Below are positions 1 through 7,315 of a DNA stretch of 15,788 nucleotides, in pieces. Under the pieces are notes generated by a model. It did not search any database. It was given only the letters and a program-made list of their open reading frames with translations, and had not been told where the DNA came from. The stretch covers positions 1 through 15,788 of the forward strand of contig JBFWLB010000056.1 of NCBI GenBank assembly GCA_050252335.1, read 5' to 3'. Made by a program: the position numbers and the translations under genes. How positions within the stretch are numbered: the stretch's first letter is position 1; each line of letters opens with the position of its first letter. The DNA comes from Berkiella_A sp050252335 (lineage in GTDB: Bacteria; Pseudomonadota; Gammaproteobacteria; Berkiellales; Berkiellaceae).

Positions 1-2
1 AT

Positions 3-2597
3 GTGTCTGTTGCTCATGCGATTAAACAAAAGGCTTTTTCTAAAATAGACACCTTAGGATTCATGCAAATGATTGAAAAATTTGGCTCTCTTGTGAATAA
101 AGAAGCGTATCGAGTGCTTCGAATAAAAAGACTACTAGAAATAAATGATTTACAGCATACTCAAATATATGTTGAAGCCTTATTAAAATATATACCTGAT
201 TTAGATTCATTTTTGACTTTGGAAAAAGGTAAGAATTTACTTGCAAAAATCTATGCTGATCAGTTGAAAAATTTAAAAGAAAACAATGAGTGGCGAGGGC
301 ATCTTCAATATTTATTGGATTTTTTTGGGGTTCAGCAATCTACAGAGCTATTACAAGAAAATAGAGCATTGTGGCTAAATTTGTTTTTATCAAAACCAGA
401 CAAATTTTCAGAGATGGCTTCTTTGGGGCGACCAACTTTAGATTTAAAGTATCATTATGAAAACATTAAAATCCCTACGGCAGAGATGAATCTTTCTCAA
501 TATTATGGGAAGCAATTAGATGCTGTTTTTGAAATGATTGTCAAGCGGCTGGATACAGTTAATGAAGATATGAGTGATGATATGATCCGCTTGATTGAGC
601 GTTATATCAAAGATACAAGTTTTAAAACGCATCCTCAATTTATGTTGTTGACAAAGAAAGTTGAAGATGCAAAGAGAGCACAACAGATTATGCATGCATT
701 AGATGTGGGAGATATTAGCCTTGCTATTGATTTGTTGAATCATTTTATCGAAGATTTTGAAGGACAGAAAGAGTTGATGCAGTTTGATGGATCTGCGCTG
801 AAGAAAAATATAGCTGGTTACCAACAAAGCGTCCTTGAACATCTATATATTTGTTTTGTGGACAAAATCCAAGATTTAATTATTTTTAAACAAAGTTCTG
901 CTTTAAAAATTTTAGAAAAATTAAATAAGCAAGAATGTTTAGATGTAGAAAAAATAAAAATATCTAAACTCGCTGTGCTAGTTAAAGAGAGGGTTCAAGA
1001 TCTTATACAAAAGCGAGGCCAAATATTTGATACATATCAAGCAATTTATCATAATCTAGATATTGAAAAGCTTCATGAGCTGGTTTTGAGTGAAGAAGAT
1101 GCAATTCTTTTAAAATATGGTGTATCGAAGAAAATGCATGCTCAATTGTTGGCGCGCATTGAGATGATTTTAGATTTGGTTTCACCGCATGATAGTTTGG
1201 CGATTTCTTTAAATGCATTCCATAAATATCTTTCTAGTTCGGAAATTGAGTTGCAAAATAGTCCTGATTTATTGAGTCAGATTCAGCTCTATAAGCACAC
1301 GCAAACACAATATCCAGAACTGTCAGAACAACTTGCTCAAACTTTAATTGAGCGATTAAATAGTAATCAATCTATTCGTGATCTCGCTTTGTTTAAAGAT
1401 AAAAATAGCACATTGCAATATACTTTTGCAAAATATTTGAGCACAAAAACTAAAGATGCGCTTGCAAATGCTTTATGTGAGCGGATTGGTCGGCTGATGC
1501 AAAGCGATCTTCATAATGCTTTTGATATTATATTTGAGAGAAATGAATGGCTTACTTATAGCATGTTATATAAGTGGTTAATGGCATCAGAAAAAATTAA
1601 CACCAGTCGCTTGGAGAAAGAGCTGAGCAAAAAATCTGAAAAATATTTATCCAATATGATGGTTGCTTTTAGCAATCTTGAATCTACAATGGATGCATTA
1701 TTATCAAAACGTGAAAATCTCTCTGCAGCATCTCATTATGATAAGCAAGCCCCCATGTCCTTAGATGCAAAGCTGTTAGAAAAAGAAATGGAATTCTTGA
1801 AGCAATGCCTTTTTATTAGAATGTTTGGAAATGTTGCTCAGACAGAAGAGATTGATAAATTATTAGAGAAAGTCTCAAAGAGATTGAGACAAGCCTTCAT
1901 GTCGGGTGAGGTAGATCCTTTCAGAGAACATTGCATTAAATATGCTGATAAGCTTCTTACAATAGCAGGGAATCAAAATCAGCGTATTCAATGTGCTAAG
2001 TTAATGAATCTGTGGAATCGATATTTAGCAAGTAATACAGAGTTATTGCAAGTGCAAAAGGAAGCAATGAAGGATACTGTACCCGTTTATCTTGAGCAGT
2101 TTGAAAAAAATATTTATGAGTATTTTGTCAAAAAATATAAATTAGATAGTCATTTTATAAGTAGCATGTTTGATTTGAGCAAAAAAATAAAATTAAATGA
2201 AGATTTGTTTGATGCTAAAAATATTTTAAGTGTGTATTCAATTCATTCTTTTATGAATATTTTGAAAAAATATAGCCAACGTTCTAGCCGATTTGGATTT
2301 GGCGCCTTAAAGGAAAAAGACGCGCAAAAGCTTTACATTGCTTTTTGTCTAGTCGTTCAAGCAAAACAGCTTGCAAGCATATCAATAAAAAAACTAGGAG
2401 ATTCAAAAGTACGAAGCTTTGATATTGCGCATATATCTGAAATATTGACGACAACCATGCTGAATCTTTATAAAGAGCTGGGTATAAAAAGTAATCAGTT
2501 TCAGAGATCGATGCAGGTGGCAATTCATACAGACAAAGATTATTTTGTATCTTGGTCAAATGAGATGTCGAAGTTAAATCTGGGATTAAAAAAATGA
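3..2597 (+). CDS. Large helical protein of unknown function (5' partial)
   Basis: I do not recognise this protein. The reading frame is open from the window edge; the first start-like codon is a GTG at position 3, but the true start probably lies upstream, so at least 864 residues are seen. The translation is almost entirely helix-forming, rich in Leu, Lys, Glu and Ile. It has no hydrophobic stretch long enough for a membrane span, no visible signal peptide within the window, no Cys-rich motif, no Walker A motif and no obvious short tandem repeat. The pattern suggests an extended alpha-solenoid or coiled-coil scaffold. It ends with two lysines before TGA at 2595-2597, and a Leu sits at position -3. 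In Legionella or Coxiella relatives a protein like this could be a secreted effector, but that is a guess. It lies beside the 3' end of a tRNA-Leu gene, where yajC is often preceded by queA-tgt. Confidence 0.8.
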   Translation: MSVAHAIKQKAFSKIDTLGFMQMIEKFGSLVNKEAYRVLRIKRLLEINDLQHTQIYVEALLKYIPDLDSFLTLEKGKNLLAKIYADQLKNLKENNEWRGHLQYLLDFFGVQQSTELLQENRALWLNLFLSKPDKFSEMASLGRPTLDLKYHYENIKIPTAEMNLSQYYGKQLDAVFEMIVKRLDTVNEDMSDDMIRLIERYIKDTSFKTHPQFMLLTKKVEDAKRAQQIMHALDVGDISLAIDLLNHFIEDFEGQKELMQFDGSALKKNIAGYQQSVLEHLYICFVDKIQDLIIFKQSSALKILEKLNKQECLDVEKIKISKLAVLVKERVQDLIQKRGQIFDTYQAIYHNLDIEKLHELVLSEEDAILLKYGVSKKMHAQLLARIEMILDLVSPHDSLAISLNAFHKYLSSSEIELQNSPDLLSQIQLYKHTQTQYPELSEQLAQTLIERLNSNQSIRDLALFKDKNSTLQYTFAKYLSTKTKDALANALCERIGRLMQSDLHNAFDIIFERNEWLTYSMLYKWLMASEKINTSRLEKELSKKSEKYLSNMMVAFSNLESTMDALLSKRENLSAASHYDKQAPMSLDAKLLEKEMEFLKQCLFIRMFGNVAQTEEIDKLLEKVSKRLRQAFMSGEVDPFREHCIKYADKLLTIAGNQNQRIQCAKLMNLWNRYLASNTELLQVQKEAMKDTVPVYLEQFEKNIYEYFVKKYKLDSHFISSMFDLSKKIKLNEDLFDAKNILSVYSIHSFMNILKKYSQRSSRFGFGALKEKDAQKLYIAFCLVVQAKQLASISIKKLGDSKVRSFDIAHISEILTTTMLNLYKELGIKSNQFQRSMQVAIHTDKDYFVSWSNEMSKLNLGLKK

Positions 2598-2624
2598 GGT
2601 ATGCGCTGAAGCAAATATTTAGCG
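2588..2624 (-). terminator. Possible terminator of the tRNA-Leu transcript
   Basis: On the minus strand, downstream of the tRNA 3' end, 7-base arms (2604-2610 and 2618-2624, CGCTGAA with TTTAGCG, one G-T pair) enclose a 7-base loop. A run of seven T follows at 2594-2588. The 9-base gap between stem and T run is longer than in a standard intrinsic terminator. The T run lies inside the stop-codon region of the convergent gene. Confidence 0.35.
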
Positions 2625-2640
2625 AGGAAATCAGATTAGT

Positions 2641-2727
2641 TGGTACCGGAGGCGAGACTTGAACTCGCACGATGTTGCCATCACCAGATTTTGAGTCTAG
2701 CGCGTCTACCAGTTCCACCACTCCGGC
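2641..2727 (-). tRNA. tRNA-Leu (anticodon CAA)
   Basis: The minus strand gives an 87-nt class II tRNA that starts GCCGGAG and ends CTCCGGT-A-CCA, so the CCA end is encoded. The acceptor stem pairs fully, with G1-U72 as in some bacterial tRNA-Leu. The D arm carries GGTAGAC, the anticodon stem CTAGA/TCTGG encloses loop CTCAAAA (anticodon CAA, reads UUG), a long variable arm follows, and the T arm carries the GTTCAAGTC core. It is convergent with the large gene to its left and has a good promoter upstream. Confidence 0.97.
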
Positions 2728-2741
2728 CAATCTGGTCGAGA

Positions 2742-2769
2742 AGTATACCAAACCCAGCGATGAGATCAA
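2742..2769 (-). promoter_or_regulatory. Sigma-70-type promoter of tRNA-Leu
   Basis: Read on the minus strand, TTGATC (2769-2764) and TATACT (2747-2742) are separated by 16 bases. The -10 box ends 14 bases before the mature 5' end, which leaves a short leader for RNase P to remove. Confidence 0.7.
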
Positions 2770-2819
2770 CATTTATCTGATACTGTTATTTAACAAGCAA
2801 ACTATATGGATGATAATAT

Positions 2820-2848
2820 TTGATTCCAAAACCGTTACACGGTAGATT
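2820..2848 (+). promoter_or_regulatory. Candidate promoter of yajC
   Basis: TTGATT (2820-2825), a 17-base spacer and TAGATT (2843-2848) each match the sigma-70 boxes at four of six positions. Transcription would begin near 2855, just ahead of the palindrome at 2861-2885. The match is modest in AT-rich DNA. Confidence 0.35.
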
Positions 2849-2860
2849 GCTAATCCAATT

Positions 2861-2885
2861 TTGTAAATTATTGAATAATTTACAA
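2861..2885. repeat. Perfect 25-bp palindrome upstream of yajC
   Basis: The arm TTGTAAATTATT (2861-2872), a central G (2873) and the exact reverse complement AATAATTTACAA (2874-2885) form a perfect inverted repeat. It ends 27 bases before the yajC ATG. No T run follows, so it is not a normal terminator. Its place just after a candidate promoter suits an operator for a dimeric regulator or a hairpin in the yajC leader. The function is unknown. Confidence 0.6.
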
Positions 2886-2912
2886 GTAAGTTAAATATCA
2901 TTGGGTGTCTTT

Positions 2913-3275
2913 ATGAGAAATATAGCATTATTAATCGCATTATCAATTGGTTACACTTCATCTGCTCTTGCCGATACTGGCGCTGGTGCTGTTGGGCAGA
3001 ATCCCTTTGGCCATATTATCTTTTTGGGTGGTTTCATTCTCATATTCTATTTCTTATTAATCCGCCCACAATCTAAGCGCCACAAAGAACAGCAAGCCTT
3101 AATTAAAAGTATTGCCAAAGATGATGAAGTTATTACAGCAGGTGGCATTATCGGTCGTGTTCTGCGTGTGAGCGATCAATTTTTAGTAATTTCAATTGCG
3201 GAAGGTATTGAAGTAAAAGTTCAGCGTCATGCTGTTTCAGCAACATTACCACGGGGTACGATGAAAGATATTTAA
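2913..3275 (+). CDS. yajC: Sec translocon accessory subunit YajC
   Basis: YajC is a small inner-membrane protein that associates with SecD and SecF and, through them, with SecYEG. The 120-residue product (E. coli YajC is 110) has a hydrophobic N-terminal segment ending near ALADTGAG, then one strong membrane span around GGFILIFYFLLIRPQ (about residues 36-52). A basic segment with the family motif RPQSKRHKEQQ follows, then the cytoplasmic domain with DDEVITAGGIIGRV. I chose ATG 2913; a TTG at 2901 would add four residues and has no better ribosome site. It is the first gene of the yajC-secD-secF cluster, but a structured element and a terminator-like hairpin separate it from secD, so the pair may not be a simple cotranscript. 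Confidence 0.95.
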   Translation: MRNIALLIALSIGYTSSALADTGAGAVGQNPFGHIIFLGGFILIFYFLLIRPQSKRHKEQQALIKSIAKDDEVITAGGIIGRVLRVSDQFLVISIAEGIEVKVQRHAVSATLPRGTMKDI

Positions 3276-3406
3276 GTGCTATAGTCTTCGCATATGAGTT
3301 TCCGAGGGGGCTTTGCCTTCTCGCAATCCTCATGTACTTTTATGGGAATGAAGGTTGCTAGAGGCTTGACGCCTACCCGGAAAATCATGTGCTGTGACTA
3401 TGGTAC
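3276..3406 (+). repeat. Structured intergenic element, copy A
   Basis: This region begins on the base after the yajC stop codon. A long-range stem pairs 3276-3304 with 3378-3406, interrupted by a 3x3 internal loop (3287-3289 against 3393-3395) and one G-A mismatch, with four G-T pairs. Inside it three hairpins can form: 3304-3311 with 3315-3322 (GAGGGGGC / GCCTTCTC), 3323-3333 with 3348-3358 (one mismatch), and 3362-3365 with 3371-3374. The 5' block (TCTTCGCATATGAGT), the block CTACCCG and the 3' block GACTATG recur in the element after ndk. It could be a transcribed structured RNA, a cis-regulatory leader of secDF, or a small non-autonomous repeat. I match it to no known RNA family. Confidence 0.6.
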
Positions 3407-3434
3407 TAAAATTATGCGTGAAAGCATTCATGCA

Positions 3435-3486
3435 TTGTCTAGTCGGCAATACAAAACAATAATAAAGATCGGCTAGACGGTTTTTT
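3435..3486 (+). terminator. Intrinsic terminator or attenuator before secD
   Basis: Bases 3435-3446 pair with 3469-3480 (core GTCTAGTCG with CGGCTAGAC, some G-T pairs) around a 22-base loop, and six T (3481-3486) follow directly. The large loop makes it less than ideal. It would stop transcripts coming from yajC 47 bases before secD. The sequence GCTAGA at 3358-3363 repeats part of the 3' arm and could compete for the 5' arm, which leaves room for attenuation. Confidence 0.6.
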
Positions 3487-3533
3487 ATTTGGGTTACGCG
3501 GCTTTGAGCATTTATATATAAACAAGGAGTAGT

Positions 3534-5396
3534 ATGTTAAACAAGTACCCACTATGGAAGTACTTATTATTACTAGGCATTTTATTGGTAGGGCTTGTTT
3601 ATGCATTGCCAAATTTATTTGGTGAAGATCCTGCTGTACAAGTACTGGCTTCAACTGGCTCTAGTCTTGATCCTTCCATCATTAAAAAAATTGAAGATCG
3701 CCTTAAAGAAAAAAATATTCCTTATCTATCCATTAAGCATGAAAACTCAACTGTTTTAACAAGATTTTCTTCACCTCAAATACAATTGCAAGCCAAAGAA
3801 GCCATTAAAGAAGTTGTGGGTGAGAATTATATTGTCGCTTTAAATTTAGCGCCTAAAACGCCGAGTTGGTTGACTTTTTTGGGTGCAAGTCCCATGAAAC
3901 TGGGATTGGACTTGCGCGGTGGTGTTCATTTCTTAATGGAAGTGGATATTGAGAGTTCATTCAGTCGATATTTAGAAAGTGCATTAGGCGAGATTCGTTC
4001 GCTTATGCGTGAAAACAAGCTTCGCTACAACCAGCTTTACAAGGTAGATAATGATAAGTTAGTTGTTGTTAGTTTTGATTCTGAAGCTGGAGCAAAAGAC
4101 GCACTTAAAATCATTAATCAACATTTGAAAGATTATGACTTCATTCAAAAGAAAGTTGATAATCGTTATCAATTACTTGGACATATTAAACAAGCGAGTG
4201 TGCAAGAAATTACCAATTCAACAGTAGAAAAATCTATTTCTACTTTGCGTAATCGCGTGAATGAATTGGGTGTGTCAGAAGCCGTTGTGCAAAGACAAGG
4301 CTTAAATCACATCATTGTTGAATTACCTGGCATTCAAGATACTGCACGCGCTAAAGACATTCTTGGAAAAACCGCTACACTGGCCTTCCATCTGGAGGCG
4401 ACAGAAGAGGCTAAAAAAGCAACGCCTAATATTACACCGCCTGGTACAAAATGGTATACCGATAGAGGTAACAGACAAGTCTTATTAAGTAAGCGTGTTA
4501 TTTTAACAGGGGATTCTATTATCGGTGCCGTTGTAGGTTCTGATGGTCAAACAGGACAACCTGCGGTACATGTAACAGTTGCTAATAAAGGTTTAGCATT
4601 GTGGCAAAAAACAACTCTGGAAAATGTGGGGGTTGGCTTAGGGGTTGTGTACATAGAAACCAAAACAGATTTCGTTGAGGAAAATGGTGAATCTGTTAAA
4701 AAAACATGGACGTCTGAGAACTTAATCAGTTTTGCGACTATCCGTAGTCCTTTGGGTAATCGCTTCCAGATTACAGGTTTTACCCTTGCGCAAGCACAAG
4801 ATTTGGCTATCTTATTAAGAGCAGGTTCTTTACCGGCTACTATTACGATTGTTGAAGAGCGCACCGTAGGACCGAGTCTTGGACAAGAAAACATCCGATT
4901 GGGCAAGTTATCGATAGCTGTTGGGTTGGGGTTAATTGTTGTCGCTATGCTGTTGTATTACAGCGTATTTGGCTTTATTGCTAACCTTGCATTAGTAGCT
5001 AATGTTATCTTGTTAGTTGCAATTCTTTCTTTAGTTGGCGCTACACTGACTCTACCTGGTATTGCCGGTATTGTATTGACGATTGGTATGGCAGTTGATG
5101 CAAACGTACTTATTTTCGAACGTATACGAGAAGAATTACGGTTAGGCCTATCTGCACAAGCGGCAATTCATGCTGGCTTTGAAAGAGCACTTTCTACCAT
5201 TATAGATGCAAATTTAACCACTTTAATTGTGGCTGTTATCCTCTTTAGCGTAGGAACAGGGCCTATTAGGGGCTTTGCTATTACGTTAACGATTGGTATT
5301 TTAACATCTATGTTAACGGCAATTATGGGTACGCGTGCAATGGTGAATATTGCTTATGGTGGTCGTACAGTACAAAAATTAAGAGTGGGGATTTAA
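3534..5396 (+). CDS. secD: Protein translocase subunit SecD
   Basis: SecD is an RND-like inner-membrane protein that works with SecF to pull exported proteins out of SecYEG on the periplasmic side, powered by the proton gradient. The 620 residues (E. coli 615) begin with a membrane span (residues 9-26). The P1 head follows, with the signature LGLDLRGGVHF near 123-133, and the large periplasmic domain includes RNRVNELGVSE. The C-terminal half holds five further spans, with GMAVDANVLIFERIREEL around D522, the conserved membrane Asp needed for proton-driven function. AAGGAG lies just ahead of the ATG. The stop codon is one base from the secF start, so the two are cotranslated. No abnormal feature is seen. 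Confidence 0.98.
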   Translation: MLNKYPLWKYLLLLGILLVGLVYALPNLFGEDPAVQVLASTGSSLDPSIIKKIEDRLKEKNIPYLSIKHENSTVLTRFSSPQIQLQAKEAIKEVVGENYIVALNLAPKTPSWLTFLGASPMKLGLDLRGGVHFLMEVDIESSFSRYLESALGEIRSLMRENKLRYNQLYKVDNDKLVVVSFDSEAGAKDALKIINQHLKDYDFIQKKVDNRYQLLGHIKQASVQEITNSTVEKSISTLRNRVNELGVSEAVVQRQGLNHIIVELPGIQDTARAKDILGKTATLAFHLEATEEAKKATPNITPPGTKWYTDRGNRQVLLSKRVILTGDSIIGAVVGSDGQTGQPAVHVTVANKGLALWQKTTLENVGVGLGVVYIETKTDFVEENGESVKKTWTSENLISFATIRSPLGNRFQITGFTLAQAQDLAILLRAGSLPATITIVEERTVGPSLGQENIRLGKLSIAVGLGLIVVAMLLYYSVFGFIANLALVANVILLVAILSLVGATLTLPGIAGIVLTIGMAVDANVLIFERIREELRLGLSAQAAIHAGFERALSTIIDANLTTLIVAVILFSVGTGPIRGFAITLTIGILTSMLTAIMGTRAMVNIAYGGRTVQKLRVGI

Positions 5397-5397
5397 C

Positions 5398-6327
5398 ATG
5401 GAGTTTTTTAAAAATATTCCTCATATTGATTTCATGGGGCAGAGAAAGATAACAGCGGTTATATCTATCTCTGTCTTTGTTATTTCAGTTACGCTTTTAT
5501 TCATGAAAGGCTTAAATTTTGGCTTGGATTTTACAGGCGGAACACAACTTGAGTTACGTTATGATAAGCCGGTAGATGTGGATTCGGTCAATGAACAATT
5601 AGCTGCCGCAGGCTTTTCAAGTACGAAAGTAACTCAATACGGCTCTGTAAATGACATCCTATTGAAAATAGCCAATAAAGAGGACATGACGGAAGACGAG
5701 TTAGGGCATAAGGTGTTAGATGCTCTTAGAGCAAATCACGAAAATGTCGAGTTACTCCGTATTGAATTTGTGGGAGCTGAGGTTGGCGCACAGCTTGCAG
5801 AGCAGGGCGCTTTAGCTGTTTTAGTCGCACTTTTTGCAACGATGATTTATATTGCAATGCGCTTTGAATATCGTTTTGGTATCAGTGCAGCCATTGCATT
5901 GTTGCATGACCCAATATTGATTTTAGGTATTTTCGCTTATTATCAAATTGAGTTTGATCTCGCTACATTAGCAGGTATTTTAGCTGCAATTGGTTATTCT
6001 CTAAATGATACAATTGTTGTTTTTGATAGAGTAAGAGAAAATTTCAGAAAGGTTCGTAAGAGTTCTGCCGTAGAAATTATGAATATATCTATTAATCAGA
6101 CATTGTCTCGTACAATTATGACCTCAGCTACAACCTTGCTTGTTGTGGTTGCCTTATTCCTTTTTGGTGGTGATTCATTACATGGGTTCTCTACAGCCTT
6201 GTTGATTGGTATCCTCATTGGTACTTACTCGTCTATATATGTTGCTGGCGCATTAGCCGTTGCATTTGGACTCAGTAAGGCCGATTTGATGGGAGCACCA
6301 AAAAAATTAACAGACGATATGCCTTAA
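5398..6327 (+). CDS. secF: Protein translocase subunit SecF
   Basis: SecF pairs with SecD in the inner membrane to form the RND-like export motor. The 309-residue product (E. coli 323) has an N-terminal span (about residues 20-36), the family motif GLNFGLDFTGGTQLEL, a periplasmic domain, and a five-span C-terminal region. The latter contains AAIGYSLNDTIVVFDRVREN with D204 and R211 in the conserved membrane positions. The gene starts one base after secD. It converges on suhB, with a 172-base hairpin-rich gap between the two stop codons. Confidence 0.98.
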   Translation: MEFFKNIPHIDFMGQRKITAVISISVFVISVTLLFMKGLNFGLDFTGGTQLELRYDKPVDVDSVNEQLAAAGFSSTKVTQYGSVNDILLKIANKEDMTEDELGHKVLDALRANHENVELLRIEFVGAEVGAQLAEQGALAVLVALFATMIYIAMRFEYRFGISAAIALLHDPILILGIFAYYQIEFDLATLAGILAAIGYSLNDTIVVFDRVRENFRKVRKSSAVEIMNISINQTLSRTIMTSATTLLVVVALFLFGGDSLHGFSTALLIGILIGTYSSIYVAGALAVAFGLSKADLMGAPKKLTDDMP

Positions 6328-6364
6328 ATGCGGATTGGCTTGTGTTTTATATGATCGGGTCGGG

Positions 6365-6379
6365 GGAGGAGGCTCCTCC
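6365..6379. repeat. GC-rich palindrome between secF and suhB
   Basis: GGAGGAG (6365-6371), a single G and CTCCTCC (6373-6379) form a perfect inverted repeat in a very G-rich stretch that contrasts with the AT-rich surroundings. GTC at 6359-6361 can pair with GAC at 6384-6386 outside it. No T run follows. It may be part of a dispersed repeat or help end convergent transcription. Confidence 0.5.
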
Positions 6380-6447
6380 GGTTGACAGGAGAGAGGAAGT
6401 GTTACTTACCTCAATCCATACAAAAGAACTAAGTACTTACTTGCTGA

Positions 6448-6471
6448 CCCTCTCCTAATTTTAAGAGAGGG
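6448..6471. terminator. Hairpin between convergent secF and suhB
   Basis: CCCTCTC (6448-6454) pairs with GAGAGGG (6465-6471), with two more A-T pairs beyond a C-A mismatch and a 4-base loop. It lies between convergent stop codons, where a bidirectional terminator is expected, but neither strand has a good T run after it. AGGAGAG at 6387-6393 can pair with 6450-6456 instead, so two exclusive folds are possible. Confidence 0.45.
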
Positions 6472-6490
6472 GGAGCCGAAGAGCGAGTAA

Positions 6491-6506
6491 GCTTTAAATT
6501 TAAAGC
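6491..6506. repeat. 16-bp perfect palindrome at the suhB stop codon
   Basis: GCTTTAAATTTAAAGC is its own reverse complement and covers the last codons and stop of suhB. It may be chance in AT-rich DNA or may add a weak hairpin to the suhB 3' end. Confidence 0.4.
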
Positions 6507-7276
6507 ATTTCTTTTAAGATCGGGAAAATTTTAGGTGTAGCTGCTAAAACATTGCCTGTTTCCATGCAATCTTTTTCTGAATGTAAATCGCTTATCCAGC
6601 CACCTGCTTCAAGAATTAATAATGAGCCTGCTGCAATGTCCCAAGGTTTAAGATCGTATTCAAAAAAACCATCTAAGCGACCAGCTGCAACATAAGCTAA
6701 ATCTAAAGCAGCAGCACCTGCACGACGTACGCCAGAGCATTCTGGTAAGAGTTTTCTGAAGAAGCTCAAATATTTATCAAGGTTGTGAAATTCTCTAAAG
6801 GGAAAACCGGTGCCAATTAAAGCCCTGTCTAATTTGAGCGTTGAGCTTACACGAATACGTTTGCCGTTTAGCTGAGCGCCGCCACCTCTACTTGCTGAAA
6901 AAAGTTCGTCTCTATTAGGATCGTATACAACGCCATGTTGGATTTTTCCAAACTGTTGCACAGCAATGGATACACAATATTGTGGTAAGCCATGGAGGAA
7001 ATTTGTTGTGCCATCTAGGGGATCAATGATCCAAGTAATATCTTCTGAATGGGCGCGTTCTGATAAGCCAGATTCTTCAGCTAGAATTTTGTGTCTTGGA
7101 TAGTTTTTACGGATAATATCGATAATAATTTCTTCTGCAATTTTATCAACTTGACTGGCATAATCATGTTTGCCTTTCTCAATGATGGTAAGTGACTTGA
7201 CTTCATCTTCTGCTCGAACGATCATCTTGCCTGCGGCCCTGGCAGCTTTAATAGCGATATTTAATAATGGGTGCAT
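6500..7276 (-). CDS. suhB: Inositol-1-monophosphatase family protein SuhB
   Basis: This is a Mg-dependent phosphatase of the inositol monophosphatase family. In E. coli SuhB also joins the NusA/NusB/NusG antitermination complex on rRNA operons. The 258 residues (E. coli 267) begin MHPLLNIAIKAARAAG as in that family. The metal-binding residues are present: E67 in LAEES, D85 and D88 in IIDPLDGTTNF, and D213 in KPWDIAAG. The gene lies opposite to its neighbours and diverges from trmJ, the same pairing seen in many gammaproteobacteria. Whether it acts on inositol phosphate, on another phosphate ester or mainly in antitermination cannot be told from the sequence. Confidence 0.95.
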   Translation of the reverse strand: MHPLLNIAIKAARAAGKMIVRAEDEVKSLTIIEKGKHDYASQVDKIAEEIIIDIIRKNYPRHKILAEESGLSERAHSEDITWIIDPLDGTTNFLHGLPQYCVSIAVQQFGKIQHGVVYDPNRDELFSASRGGGAQLNGKRIRVSSTLKLDRALIGTGFPFREFHNLDKYLSFFRKLLPECSGVRRAGAAALDLAYVAAGRLDGFFEYDLKPWDIAAGSLLILEAGGWISDLHSEKDCMETGNVLAATPKIFPILKEML

Positions 7277-7315
7277 GAGTTAGTTGTCTATAGTGTTCTT
7301 GTTTGATTGGCTAGC

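Noticed and set aside
2284..2772. Minus-strand open frame of 162 codons
   Set aside because: It runs through the whole tRNA-Leu gene and overlaps the end of the large gene; its residues over the tRNA are just the translated tRNA.
3276..3406. Known riboswitch classes (TPP, FMN, cobalamin, glycine, SAM, fluoride, c-di-GMP) as an explanation of the structured element
   Set aside because: None of the conserved cores I know for these classes is present, and the similar copy after ndk precedes an unrelated gene.
3294..3476. Plus-strand open frame of 60 codons between yajC and secD
   Set aside because: It lies across the structured element and into the terminator stem, has no ribosome site and an unconvincing composition. 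The base-pairing explains the region better.
3439..3654. Minus-strand open frame over the secD start
   Set aside because: It is antisense to the terminator and to the first codons of secD, with no family resemblance.
4547..4906. Minus-strand open frame of 119 codons within secD
   Set aside because: It is a shadow of a well conserved gene on the other strand.
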